A stretch of 64,000 bases of DNA from PoT sp049331405 (GTDB taxonomy: Bacteria > Planctomycetota > Planctomycetia > Isosphaerales > Isosphaeraceae): assembly GCF_049331405.1 (NCBI RefSeq), contig NZ_CP186275.1:284126-348125 (forward strand). The letters are read 5' to 3'. Below, piece after piece: positions 31,540 to 41,400 of the stretch (its first letter is position 1; each line of letters begins with the position of its first letter). The position numbers and the translations under genes were made by a program. Under the pieces are notes generated by a model. That model worked only from the letters and a program-made list of their open reading frames with translations. It was not told the DNA's origin and made no database searches.

Positions 31540-31857
31540 GGCACTCCCCGTAAGGAGAGTTGGGATCGAGCGCAACTGCAGCCACCCTGCGTGTAGTTGT
31601 CGTCCGGCTTGCGCGACGCGAAACACCGACGAACCCTGATGAAATCATCCTCGTCGATGCAGGGGAGTCCGCACCGTCATGATCTCTCAGCTCGATCACG
31701 GAATTGGAGTGGTGCTGTTGGGCGTCGCGTTGAGAGTGACGCGCATTTCGCCCGAACCGGGATCATCCGAGTCCGGCAACTCATGATGATGCCTCCGACT
31801 GACACCCGCCCCCGGTCCATCAGCAGGCTCGGCCGAGTCGTTTCAAGGAATCCAAGA
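31540..31857. other. Intergenic, partly duplicated downstream sequence
   Basis: The first 60 bases (GCACTCCCCGTAAGGAGAG) resemble the sequence after the first zinc-ribbon gene (GCCCTCCCCGTAACAAGAG), so the tandem duplication included the downstream region. No gene seen in the rest. Confidence 0.45.
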
Positions 31858-33972
31858 TTACTTCGGCGTTCCCTGCGATTCGAGCCAGTGCTGGCGGATG
31901 ATCTCCAGCTTGTAGCTCCGCAGCGAGGGATGGGGGATCGTGCGGTCGTCGAGGAGGACCTTGCCCTCGGGAGAGATCAGGACGTAATCCGGGTAGCCGT
32001 CGGGGAGGCCGTGATCCTCGAAGCGGGCGACGATGCGGCCGTCGGGGTGGTCGACGGCCACCGGGAACGGCAGGCCGATCTCGGCGACGTGCTTGCGGAC
32101 GGCCTCGGGCGGGCTCGAATTGTTGTGGATCCCGATGACCGCGACCCCCCTGTCCTTATACAACTCATGCACGAGTTTCACCGAAGGGAAGTCGCCGTGG
32201 CAGGGGCCGCAGCCGATGAACCAGAAGTCGAGCAGGATATATTTGCCCTTCAACCCCGCGAGGCCGAAGTCCTGCCCCGGCGTGTTGATCCATGACGATG
32301 CGTCGATCTCGGGCGGAGTCTTGCCTTTGAGCGAGACGGCCGCACCCTTCGAGGCCCGATCGGGCTCGACGTCCCCGCGCTCCCAATCGGTCATGTCCTT
32401 CCGGAAGGCGGAGATCGGCCAGTCGGGCGTGTGCGGCTCGAGCGTCAACACCGCCTCCCCGGGCTGATCGAGCCGGATCTCGGCGCGGGCGGCGAGGGGG
32501 CGATAGGGGTCGAACGCGACGAGTGTTTGATTGACGAGGCGTTTGCCCGTCTCAGGGTCGCTCGGCAAGTAAACCGACTGGATCTCGAACCGCCCGGAGG
32601 CGTCGGTCAGGACGGGCTGGAGCCCGTTCATGTAACGGCCGCGGAGCCTGACGATCGCCTTCGCGGCGGGGCTGCCGTCGGGGTTGCGGACGACGCCGAC
32701 GACCTTCGGCAGGCGGCGGACCTTGATGTCGGGGATCATGGCCTGGCCGTCGTCGGTGATCTTGAACTCATAATGATCCTTCTCCGCAAGGTACTCGTTC
32801 CCCTGGAACGAGACCCGCGCGGGGCCGGCGGCGAGGTCGATGGCGAAGCGGCCCTCGGCGTCGCTCTCGCCCCAGCCGGCGAAGCTCCAGTCGCCGGGGG
32901 GCCTGTCCGCCCAGCCCTCCGTCGTGGCGTTGGCCAGCTCGCCATAGATCGACATCTCGCGGAGCGGCTTCCCGGTGTCGGCGTCGACCACCCGGCCCTT
33001 CGCCGAGGCCTTGCGCCTGGCGTCGAAATGCAGGTCCTGGTTCCGCCCCGGCGCGATCCGGAGCCACTGCTTCTTGAGGTGACTCGCCGAGTATACGGGG
33101 GTCAGGAAGTGCCCTTCCTCCTGGAGCAGGAGCCACGAATAATCGCCGGGTGCCACGGTCATGCGGGCCTTGCCCTCGCGGTCGAAATCGAGCTCGTAAT
33201 AAATGAAGGTGGAAGGGTCGTCGAAGGGCTCGTGTCGCAGGTCGATGACGGCCTTCGAGACGCTCCCGGGGGGCGTGTGGAGCGTGACGACGACCCCGGG
33301 GGGCATCGTCACCGAGGCGTCCGCCCGCGATCCGGCCCTGAGCGTCAGCCCCTCGACCCGCACCGGCGCGAGGCTCGAATGCTCGATACCGAGCTTGACG
33401 ACGTCGCCCGACGGCAGCGCCGGCAGTTGCAGCCGCCCCTCTTCATCGCTGGGCGGGATCTCGATACCCAGCGACCGCATCCAAAGTTGAAAGATTCGGC
33501 ACTCCCCATTCACACCTCGAATCGTCAACTCGCGGACCCTCGCCCCGACGACCGGCTTCCCCTCCCGATCCTTGAGGTGAATCGAGGCCGACGCCGGCGC
33601 CCGCATCACGACCTCGGCCGGCGCCTCGGCTCCTTTCGCCTCGACGTTCACGAGCTTCAGCCCACGCGCAAGGCCCTCGCGCTCGACCGAGACCATGTAG
33701 TATCCGGGCTCGACCCCCTCGAACTTGTAAGCCCCGTCATCCCCCGTCGAGACCACGTCGCGCGCGACCTGGAACCGCCCCCAGCGAGGGTTCGTCGAGT
33801 CCAGCCGATAGGGCGTGACCTTCGCCCCGGCCAGCGGAGCCGACTTCGCATCCAGGATCTTCCCGGAGAGCGTCGCCTTGCCTGCCTCCTCGCCGATCGC
33901 CGCCCGGGATCCCTCTTCCGACGCGAGGCCGAGCCCCGCCAAAACCAGCAGCAACGAGAGCGCCTGACGCAT
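31858..33972 (-). CDS. Secreted thioredoxin-domain protein with carboxypeptidase-regulatory-like repeats
   Basis: 704 residues, GGAGG six bases before ATG 33972. A signal peptide (MRQALSLLLVLAGLGLA) is followed by carboxypeptidase-regulatory-like beta domains (SGKILDAKSAPLAGAKVTPY, DDGAYKFEGVEPGYYMVSVE; later GRVVDADTGKPLREM and GVVRNPDGSPAAKAIVRLRG). The last 150 residues are a TlpA/ResA-type thioredoxin fold with a CGPC active site in DFWFIGCGPCHGDFPSVK and the cis-Pro loop region GLPDGYPDYVLISPEGKVLL. It probably acts as a periplasmic thiol-disulfide or related redox protein. This domain pairing recurs in planctomycetes. It diverges from the small ECF sigma factor. Confidence 0.9.
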   Translation of the reverse strand: MRQALSLLLVLAGLGLASEEGSRAAIGEEAGKATLSGKILDAKSAPLAGAKVTPYRLDSTNPRWGRFQVARDVVSTGDDGAYKFEGVEPGYYMVSVEREGLARGLKLVNVEAKGAEAPAEVVMRAPASASIHLKDREGKPVVGARVRELTIRGVNGECRIFQLWMRSLGIEIPPSDEEGRLQLPALPSGDVVKLGIEHSSLAPVRVEGLTLRAGSRADASVTMPPGVVVTLHTPPGSVSKAVIDLRHEPFDDPSTFIYYELDFDREGKARMTVAPGDYSWLLLQEEGHFLTPVYSASHLKKQWLRIAPGRNQDLHFDARRKASAKGRVVDADTGKPLREMSIYGELANATTEGWADRPPGDWSFAGWGESDAEGRFAIDLAAGPARVSFQGNEYLAEKDHYEFKITDDGQAMIPDIKVRRLPKVVGVVRNPDGSPAAKAIVRLRGRYMNGLQPVLTDASGRFEIQSVYLPSDPETGKRLVNQTLVAFDPYRPLAARAEIRLDQPGEAVLTLEPHTPDWPISAFRKDMTDWERGDVEPDRASKGAAVSLKGKTPPEIDASSWINTPGQDFGLAGLKGKYILLDFWFIGCGPCHGDFPSVKLVHELYKDRGVAVIGIHNNSSPPEAVRKHVAEIGLPFPVAVDHPDGRIVARFEDHGLPDGYPDYVLISPEGKVLLDDRTIPHPSLRSYKLEIIRQHWLESQGTPK

Positions 33973-34263
33973 CGGGAACCTCCGGGGCGAAACGTCTCAA
34001 GGATCCTGGAGAATCGAGCGCGTGGGGGAGCCGCCAGCTTCTCCGACGCCTGTCGTTTTACGGATGTCAGATATTAGCCTGGGACGCCTCGAAAAGTCAA
34101 TCAGCCGCAACGATCGACGAGCCTTTGATCTTATGTTCAGTGCTCGTCACGCCGACGAAGCCGCCGACCGGAGCCGGATTTTCCAAGGTCGATGAACCGG
34201 CCCGGGCTCTCGCCCGACTATCAAATTGCCCGGGAAAACGAGTCATCTCCGTGGAGGTCGTCA

Positions 34264-34821
34264 TTGGATCAGGATCGTCGGAACATCGAGCTTGAGATCC
34301 TCGTGCTGCGTTGCCAGCGCGGGGAGCGGGAGGCTTTCGAGGAGTTGGTGCTCGCCTGGGAACGGCGGCTCTTCTTCTACATACGCCGGCTCGTGGCGGA
34401 CGAAGCGGAAGCCTGGCAGGTGCTACAGGAGGTCTGGCTCCAGGTGCTCCGCGGCATCCGCACCTTGCGAGACCCGGGCCGGCTGCCGGTCTGGCTCTAC
34501 GCCGTGACCCGCAACATCGCCATGAGCCACCACCGGGCCGACTACTCCCGCGAGCGGAGCCTGGACGTCCTCGAAGTCATCGAACCATGCGAGGACGACG
34601 ATCAGGCCGCGATCGAGGACGCCGAGGCGATCCACCACGGCCTCGCGAAGATCCCGACCGCCGATCGCGAGGTCCTGACGCTGTTCTTCCTCCGCGACCT
34701 GAGCATCGCCGAGGTCGCCGAGGTGCTCGGCATCCCGCCGGGCACGGTCAAATCGCGCCTCTTCAAGGCGAAGAAATCCCTACGCCAGGCCCTAGACCAT
34801 GAAGGATTGAACGATGCTTGA
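34264..34821 (+). CDS. Small ECF sigma factor
   Basis: 185 residues from TTG 34264, preferred because GGAGG (34253-34257) lies six bases upstream and the protein then opens MDQDRRNIELEILVLRCQRG; an in-frame ATG at 34192 has a weaker site. Region 2 is FEELVLAWERRLFFYIRRLV to WQVLQEVWLQVLRGI, and region 4 is IPTADREVLTLFFLRDLSIA with GIPPGTVKSRLFKAKKSLRQ. Unlike the other three sigma factors in the window it has no C-terminal extension. It overlaps the next gene by 8 bp, a membrane protein that may be its partner or regulator. Confidence 0.92.
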   Translation: MDQDRRNIELEILVLRCQRGEREAFEELVLAWERRLFFYIRRLVADEAEAWQVLQEVWLQVLRGIRTLRDPGRLPVWLYAVTRNIAMSHHRADYSRERSLDVLEVIEPCEDDDQAAIEDAEAIHHGLAKIPTADREVLTLFFLRDLSIAEVAEVLGIPPGTVKSRLFKAKKSLRQALDHEGLNDA

Positions 34822-35398
34822 ACCCAAAGATGCAAATAGCGGACGGCTCCTCGACCTCGACGCACACGACCCCGCGCTCCGGGGCGCCTATGAATCGCGG
34901 CTCCGCGGCCATCTCGAGGCCAAGCTCTCCGCCAGGCCCCGCCTTCGCTACGTGTTCGTCGGTCTCGCCGGGCTCGCGGCCGCGGTCGTCTGCGGCTCCC
35001 TCGCGATCACGGAGCCGGCCACGATGCCCGCGGCGGTTCGTGGGCTCATGACCCTCTTCGTGTTCATGGGCCTCGGCTGGACGCTGCTCGCGACCGCGGT
35101 CCTCGCCCGGGGGCCGGAGGGCTTCGTCGCCAGGCGTAGCGTCTCGGCGATGATGGCGTTCGGGTTCACGCTGGTCACGCTGATCGCGCTCTCCGTCGTG
35201 TCGTCGCTCACCGGAAAGTCGGCCGCCGCCTTGCCCATGCTGATGACGGGCCTCGCCATGCTGATATGTGCGGCGGTCGTCGTCATCGACGCGAGGATCG
35301 AGCGGGCCGAGTCCCTGATCCGAGAGCAGGTCCTCCGCGTCGAGGCCCGCCTTGCGGCACTCGGGCCGTCGCAAGCCACCCCCCGGGATCAGGCCTGA
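34814..35398 (+). CDS. Four-helix membrane protein coupled to the small ECF sigma factor
   Basis: 194 residues. About 45 polar residues (MLEPKDANSGRLLDLDAHDP) precede four hydrophobic helices (YVFVGLAGLAAAVVCGSLAI, GLMTLFVFMGLGWTLLATAV, SAMMAFGFTLVTLIALSVVS, LPMLMTGLAMLICAAVVVID) and a helical tail with ARIERAESLIREQVLRVEAR. It overlaps the sigma gene by 8 bp and is clearly co-translated. Position suggests an anti-sigma factor, but no zinc-binding or ASD motif is visible, so that role is inference. Confidence 0.8.
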   Translation: MLEPKDANSGRLLDLDAHDPALRGAYESRLRGHLEAKLSARPRLRYVFVGLAGLAAAVVCGSLAITEPATMPAAVRGLMTLFVFMGLGWTLLATAVLARGPEGFVARRSVSAMMAFGFTLVTLIALSVVSSLTGKSAAALPMLMTGLAMLICAAVVVIDARIERAESLIREQVLRVEARLAALGPSQATPRDQA

Positions 35399-35434
35399 GG
35401 TTCGGGTCTCTGGGGTCGGCGTTGAAACGAAAAA

Positions 35435-35469
35435 GGCCGCGGCCCCGGGATCATCCCGGGGCCGCGGCC
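35435..35469 (-). terminator. Strong hairpin ending giant gene 1
   Basis: Perfect 16-bp stem: GGCCGCGGCCCCGGGA (35435-35450), loop TCA, and the complement (35454-35469). On the minus strand it is followed by TTTTTCGTTTC, a T-tract, so it is a rho-independent terminator for the gene ending at 35499. It may also act on the plus-strand gene ending at 35398. Confidence 0.85.
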
Positions 35470-35498
35470 GTTGGAGGTCACGATTGTCGTCTCGAGGC

Positions 35499-38400
35499 TC
35501 AGCCGAAGAAGCGGCCGAAGCGGCGGCGGAGGGAGGTCAGGCCGGCGTTCGGGGCGGAGTGCTTCTGCTCGGCGTTGCTCAGGAGCGAGGCCAGGGCGTT
35601 CGCACGCGTCTGGAGCCGGACCTGGTTGGGGCGGAGGCCCCTGCCGAGCGGGGCCGGCGGGGTCGTCGAGGCCGGGGAGGTCGTCGTGGCGGCCGAGACC
35701 GTCACGGACGAGGCCACGATCGAGTTCGTCGTCGGGGCGGGCGGGACGACCGCGTCGGCGTTGGCCGTCTGGACGCTCGCGGCGACGATCGTGTTGCCCG
35801 GCACGCGGTAGGCGTACGGGGCTTCCACGGGGACGTCACCGGGGCCGCCGAACTGGATCGGCGTGGCATGGCCGGCGATGAAGAGCTGGTTGGTGCTCGG
35901 CCGGTAGACGGCGATTTGCAGGTGGCCGACGCCGTCGTAGTCGCCCGGGACCGGGATGTCGCCGGGGCCGCCGAACTGGATCGCCTGGGCGTGGCCGGCG
36001 ATGAACCACTGCTGGGTGCTCGGGCGATAGACGGCGAGCTGGGTCTTGCCCACCCCGTCGAAGTCGCCCGGGACCGGGATGTCGTTCGCGCCGCCGTAGG
36101 CCACCGTGTAGAGGCCGTTCGGTCCCATGATCTGCCACTGCGTCGGGTGGGACGAGGTGGCGGGCATGAAGACGGCGAACTCGGCCTTGCCCGTCCCGTC
36201 GTAGTTGCCCGGGACCGGGGTGTTGTTGGCCCCCGCCCCGAACGTGGCGAGCGGGTCGCCGTGGCCGGCCACGAACCACTGGCCGGTGGTCGGCCGCCAG
36301 ACCGCGATGGTCGTCGTGCCCACGCCGTTGTAGTCGGCGGGGACGGCGATGTCGAGGTTGGCCGCACCGTACTGGACGCCGTTGGGGTAGAGCCCCTGGA
36401 CGTACCAGGTCGCCGTGCTCGAGTTGAACGTGGCGAGGTCGGTCAGGCCGTTGCCGTCGAAGTCGCCCTGGAGCGGGATGGAGTTCGCCGGCCCGAACTT
36501 CGTCCCGTTCGGCCCGCTGACCCCGCCGATGTACCAGGTCCCCGTCGGCGAAGTCCGGCGGAAGATGGTGAACTGGGCGAAGCCGTTGCCGACGTAATCC
36601 CCCTGCACCGGCAGCTTGCGATAGTTGAAGGGCCCGGCGACCGGGATGTCCCCGGGGTCCCCGTACTTCGTGGTCGTGCTGCTGGTGCCGGCCGGGTTGT
36701 AGATCGTCCAGGTCCCGGTGGCGGGGAGGAACGCCGCCGGCTGGTCGATGCCGTCGCCGTCGTAGTCGCCCGGCGCGGGGATCGAGCCCTGGGTGAACTG
36801 CACCGTGCGGGTGACGTTGTTGGGGCCGAGGATCGTCATCAGGCCCGTGGTCGGGTTGTAGACGGCCGGCTCGGTCCGGTGCGAGCTGACGGTGTTGTCG
36901 TACTGGCCGGGGACAGGGATCTGGCCCGGGGAGCCCACCTGGATGCTACGGGTGGTGCCGGTCAGCGGGTTATAGATCGAGAACGTGCCCGTGGTCGGGT
37001 TGTAGACCGCGGGTTCCGTCCTCCCGATGTTGTCGTAGTCGCCCGGGACGGGGATGTCGCCCTGGCTGCCCAGCTTGATCGGGGCGTTGGGGGAGCCGCC
37101 GATGAACCACTCGCCGGTCGTCGGCCGCCACGTGGCGATGGTGTCGACGTGCGTGCCGAAGTAGTCGCCCGGCACCGGGATGTCGACGAGGGCCATGCCG
37201 AACTGGATCCCGTTGGGATACAGGCCATCGATGAACCAGGTCGCGGTCCCCGGGTTGTAGTAGGCGAGCTGGTCCTTGCCGTTCCCGATGAAGTCGCCTT
37301 CGACGGGGATCGACTTGGTGCCCGAGCCGTACAGTGTCCCGCCCGTCGGGGTCACGCCCTGGATCGACCAGGTCGCGAGCGGGTTGGTCCGCTCGAAGAG
37401 GGCGAGGTCCGACTTGCCGTCGTTGTTGTAGTCGGTGGCGACGGTGACGACCTGGATCGTCAGCGTGCTGCTATCCGGCCCGACGTTGCCCGCGACGTCC
37501 CTGGCCTGGGCGATCAGCGAGATGGCCCCGTTGGTCAGGTTGAACGGGAGCTGGAACTTGTAGTTGCCCGAGGCGTCCGCGGTCGTCGTGGCGAGGACCT
37601 TGTTGCCGCCCGGGTTGCTCGGGTTGAACGTGGAGGCGTCGTAGAGGTCGACGATCGCGTTGGGCTCAGTCACGCCGATGAAGAAGGGCGTGCGGGCCGA
37701 CGTGATGTTGTCCCCCTTGATGCCGGTGTCGTACGTCGGCGAGAGCAGCAGGGTCGGCGCGGTGGTCGGCCCGTGGGTGTCGATGGTGAACGTCAAGGGC
37801 TGGCTGTTGGACGAGCCGAAGACGTTCGTGGCGACGGCCTGGACCGTGTACACGCCGTCGGCCAGCGGGCTGGCGAACTTCAGGATGAAGTTGCCGCTGG
37901 AGTCGGTCGTGCCCGAGATCAGGGCGGGCCCGGTCGGGCTCCCGTTCACCGACTTGTAGATCTTCACCGAGGTCGACGGGTCGGTCGCCCCGAGGAGCGT
38001 CGGCTCGGTGACATTGGTGATCTTCTGGCCGCCGGAGGAGTCGTCGGCCGGGGAGAGGGCGAGGGTCGGCGTCGCCGGCGGGTTGGGCAGAGGCAGGTTC
38101 GCGTTCAGGGTGAACACGAAGGTCGCCATGTTGCCCTTGGTGCCGGAGGCGTCGGTGGCCTGGATGCCGATGGTCTTCTTACCGTTGAAGGTGAAGGCAC
38201 CGGCGTTGACCTGGATCGAGAAGCTGCCGGACGAGGTCGTCCAGTTGGCCGCGACGTCGGTCGACGAGTTGCTCGGGTCGTAGCCGCCGATGATCCTCGG
38301 GCTCGACGGGTTCGTCAGGTCGTAGAAAGTGATCCTGGCCTTGTTGCCGAACGCCGTCTGCTGGCTGAACCCGTCGATCACCGGCCGGGCCACCGTGACC

Positions 38401-41400
38401 AACGGCGTGCCGTCGCTGGCGGTGCCGGCCTGGCTGCCGGCGGGGGGCGGCGAGGTGGTGTCGAGGTGGATGTTGTTCGGCGAGCTCGCCGTATTGGGGA
38501 AGACGATCGGGGCCAGCCGGATCGTGAACGTGCCGCGCCCGAGGGTCGAGGCCACGAGGTTGTTGGGGTCGCCGGCCGTCGCGATCGGCCGACCGGTGGT
38601 CGGGTCGATGTTGCCGAGGGCGAGGCTCAGGTCGGTGATGTGCACGTTCGGCAGGTTGCCGCCGACGGGGGCCACCGCGCCATTGGTCGGCAGCGGGGTC
38701 GTGCCGTTGGTGGTGGAGTTGTCGGGGAAGATCTGCCAGGTCGTGCCGTTGTCGAGCGAGCGATAGACGCCCGGCTCGGCCGAGACGTAGAGGACGGGGT
38801 GGGACCCGCCGCCCGACGTGTTCGGGATGACATACCGCCAGTCGGCGACCATCGAGGTCAGGTAGGCGATCCTCGCCGAGGTGAGGTCGCTGTTCCCGAA
38901 GGCCGAGGTCGTCAGGTTGAAGAGGTTGCCGGTGATGTTGGTCCAGACGGTCGACGCCCCGGAGAGGGAGTTGGCCGTCCAGTAGACCCCCGCCTGAGTG
39001 ACCGCGTAGGCCGCGTGGCTGCCGCGGGTCGGGTCGGCCACGATCTTCATCACGGGCGAGCCGTCGAGGCCCGTCGAGATGTCGGTCCAGGCGTTGCCGA
39101 CGCCCGGCGTGCCGCCGCCGGTCTGGCTGACGAAGATGTGCCCGCCGACCGTGCCGGCATAGAGGAAGTTGTTGAGGTTGCCCACGCCCGCCGGGGCGTT
39201 GGGGTCGGGCGCCCCGTAGGTCAGGGCCGGGGCGTAGGTGCCGTCGAGCGCGTTCGGGTCGCCGATCACGAGCCACGAGCGGCCCTGGTTGGTCGTCGAG
39301 AAGATCCGGCCCGCGTTCGAGCTGATGATGACCTGGTTGCCGTCGAGCGGGTTGACCGCGAAGTTACCCTGGACGACGCCGTTGGTGTAGCTCGCCGACG
39401 CGAGCGGCCACTGCGGGTCGTTCGCCACCTGCACCAGGCCGGTCGTGCGGCCGACGAACGCATTGCCGTTGACGCTGACCTGGAAGAAGTCGGAGAACAA
39501 GCCGCCGAGGCCCGGCATCACGTACTGATACGTGACCGAATCGAGCTTCTGGCCGGGGTTATTGGGGTCGGCCATCCCGCCTTGCTGGCTCACCTGGACG
39601 CCGACGCCGTCGAGCTCGCCGTTGAGCGAGTTCGGGGAGCCGAGGGTCCCCTGGGTCGGGGCCGTCCAGTTGGTGTTGCCATCCGTGGTGCTGCCGTTGT
39701 TCACCACGTTGGGGTCGGACTGGCCGATGCCGGTGTGCAGGCCGTTGCCGTAGATCAGGGCCTGGGCGGCCTGGGCGGCGACGTTGCTCGGCTGGGCGGC
39801 ACCGTAATAGAACTGGGCGATCTGGAGGTTGCCGTTGCGCGAGTAGGTCGGCGACGCCTGGTTGCCGATGCCCGGGCTCAGGTTCCCGTTGCCCAGGTCG
39901 ACCCCGGTGAAGACGCCCTGGTCGTCGGCCACGATCAGCCGGGCGTTGCCGGTGAGCGGGTCGACGATCGAGATCATCTGGTGCACGCCGGTCGACGATT
40001 CGAGGTCGTTGCTGCTCGACTTGATCATCTCGTCGAACGGGATCCAGGTGACCCCCGAGCCGTCGTTTGTGAACGAGGCGACGTTCGACAGGTAGATCGT
40101 CGAGTTCGCCAGGTACGGCTGCGTCGGATCCTGCAGCAGGTTGAGATACTGGTCCGAGGAGAACGTGGTGAGCCGGTTGCCACGGAAGACCGTGATCGTC
40201 GGCGTCCCCCGGTTCACGTCCTTCAGGACGACGCGGCCGTTGGAGCTGAACTCGGTCCCACCGGCGGGGCGGCTGTTGTCGTAGGCGACCGCGGCGTGCG
40301 AGTCGTACAGCGTCGTGGCGTCGATCCGGATCAGGCCCGACGTCTGCCCGATGTTCGTGCCACCGAGGTAGACGATGTTGGGGTTATTCGGATCGACGGT
40401 CACCGAGATGTTGTAGTTCGCATTCGGGGCCGTGTTGCTGCCGAGCGTGTCGTAGTAGGACTGGCTCGGGTTGTTCGACGGCTGGGCGACGACGGTGCCG
40501 GGGCTGGGGACCGTGCCAGTGTAGATCCTGGTCCAGGTGGTGCCGTTGTCCTTGGTGAGGTAGAGCCCGAGGCTCTTGCCGTTGGTGTTGGCGACGGCCG
40601 CGTAGATCCAGCCCTCGTAGAGCAGGTTCTGGACGTCGGCCCTGGCGACGTTCGACGCGATCAGGGCGGGCTTGGCCAGGGTGATCCGGCCGATACCGCT
40701 GGTCGGGAAGGTGCCGTTGTTGACCGTGATCGCCTGCGGCTGGCCGCCGCCGGTGGTGTCCGGGTCGCGGATGAGCGGGTCGACGTTGCCGCCGTTCATC
40801 CGGTCGAACGACTGGCCGCGGTTCGGGCTGATGTAGACGCCATCCCCCGCGAAGGCCGCGTAGAGGACGTTCACGTTGCCGGTCGGGTTGCTGTTGACGT
40901 CGACCGTGGCGCTGTTGAGGTCGAAGGTGACGTCGGTCGCCTGGCCCGACTTCATCAGGGTCCAGTGCTGGCCGGTGTCGATCGACCGCCAGAGGCCGCC
41001 GTTCGTGCCGCCCATGGCCGCGTACATGATGACCTGGCCGGTCGGCGTCGGCCTCGGGTCGACGATGACCTTGTAGGTGCTCGTCCCGCCGTTGGCGGCG
41101 AAGAGGTGGTCGCGGCTGGCGAAGGCGAGCGAGTTGTCGGTGCTGTCGAGCAGCGTCCAGGTGGCCCCGCCGTCGGTCGAGAGCAGGAAGCCGACCCCCT
41201 GGCTCGTGTTGCCGCCGAGGCCGCCGTTGCCGGCGATCGCGTTCGCGTTGCCGGTCCCCGCGATGATGATCGACTGCGTCGGGTCGTTGTTGCGGGCGAA
41301 GACCGCGATGCTGCCGATGTTCAGGCCGAAGGTCGGGCCGAAGTCGGTCAGCGGGATGTAGGTCGGGCCCGCGGGGTTGGTCGTCAGGAAGTTCGTGGTC

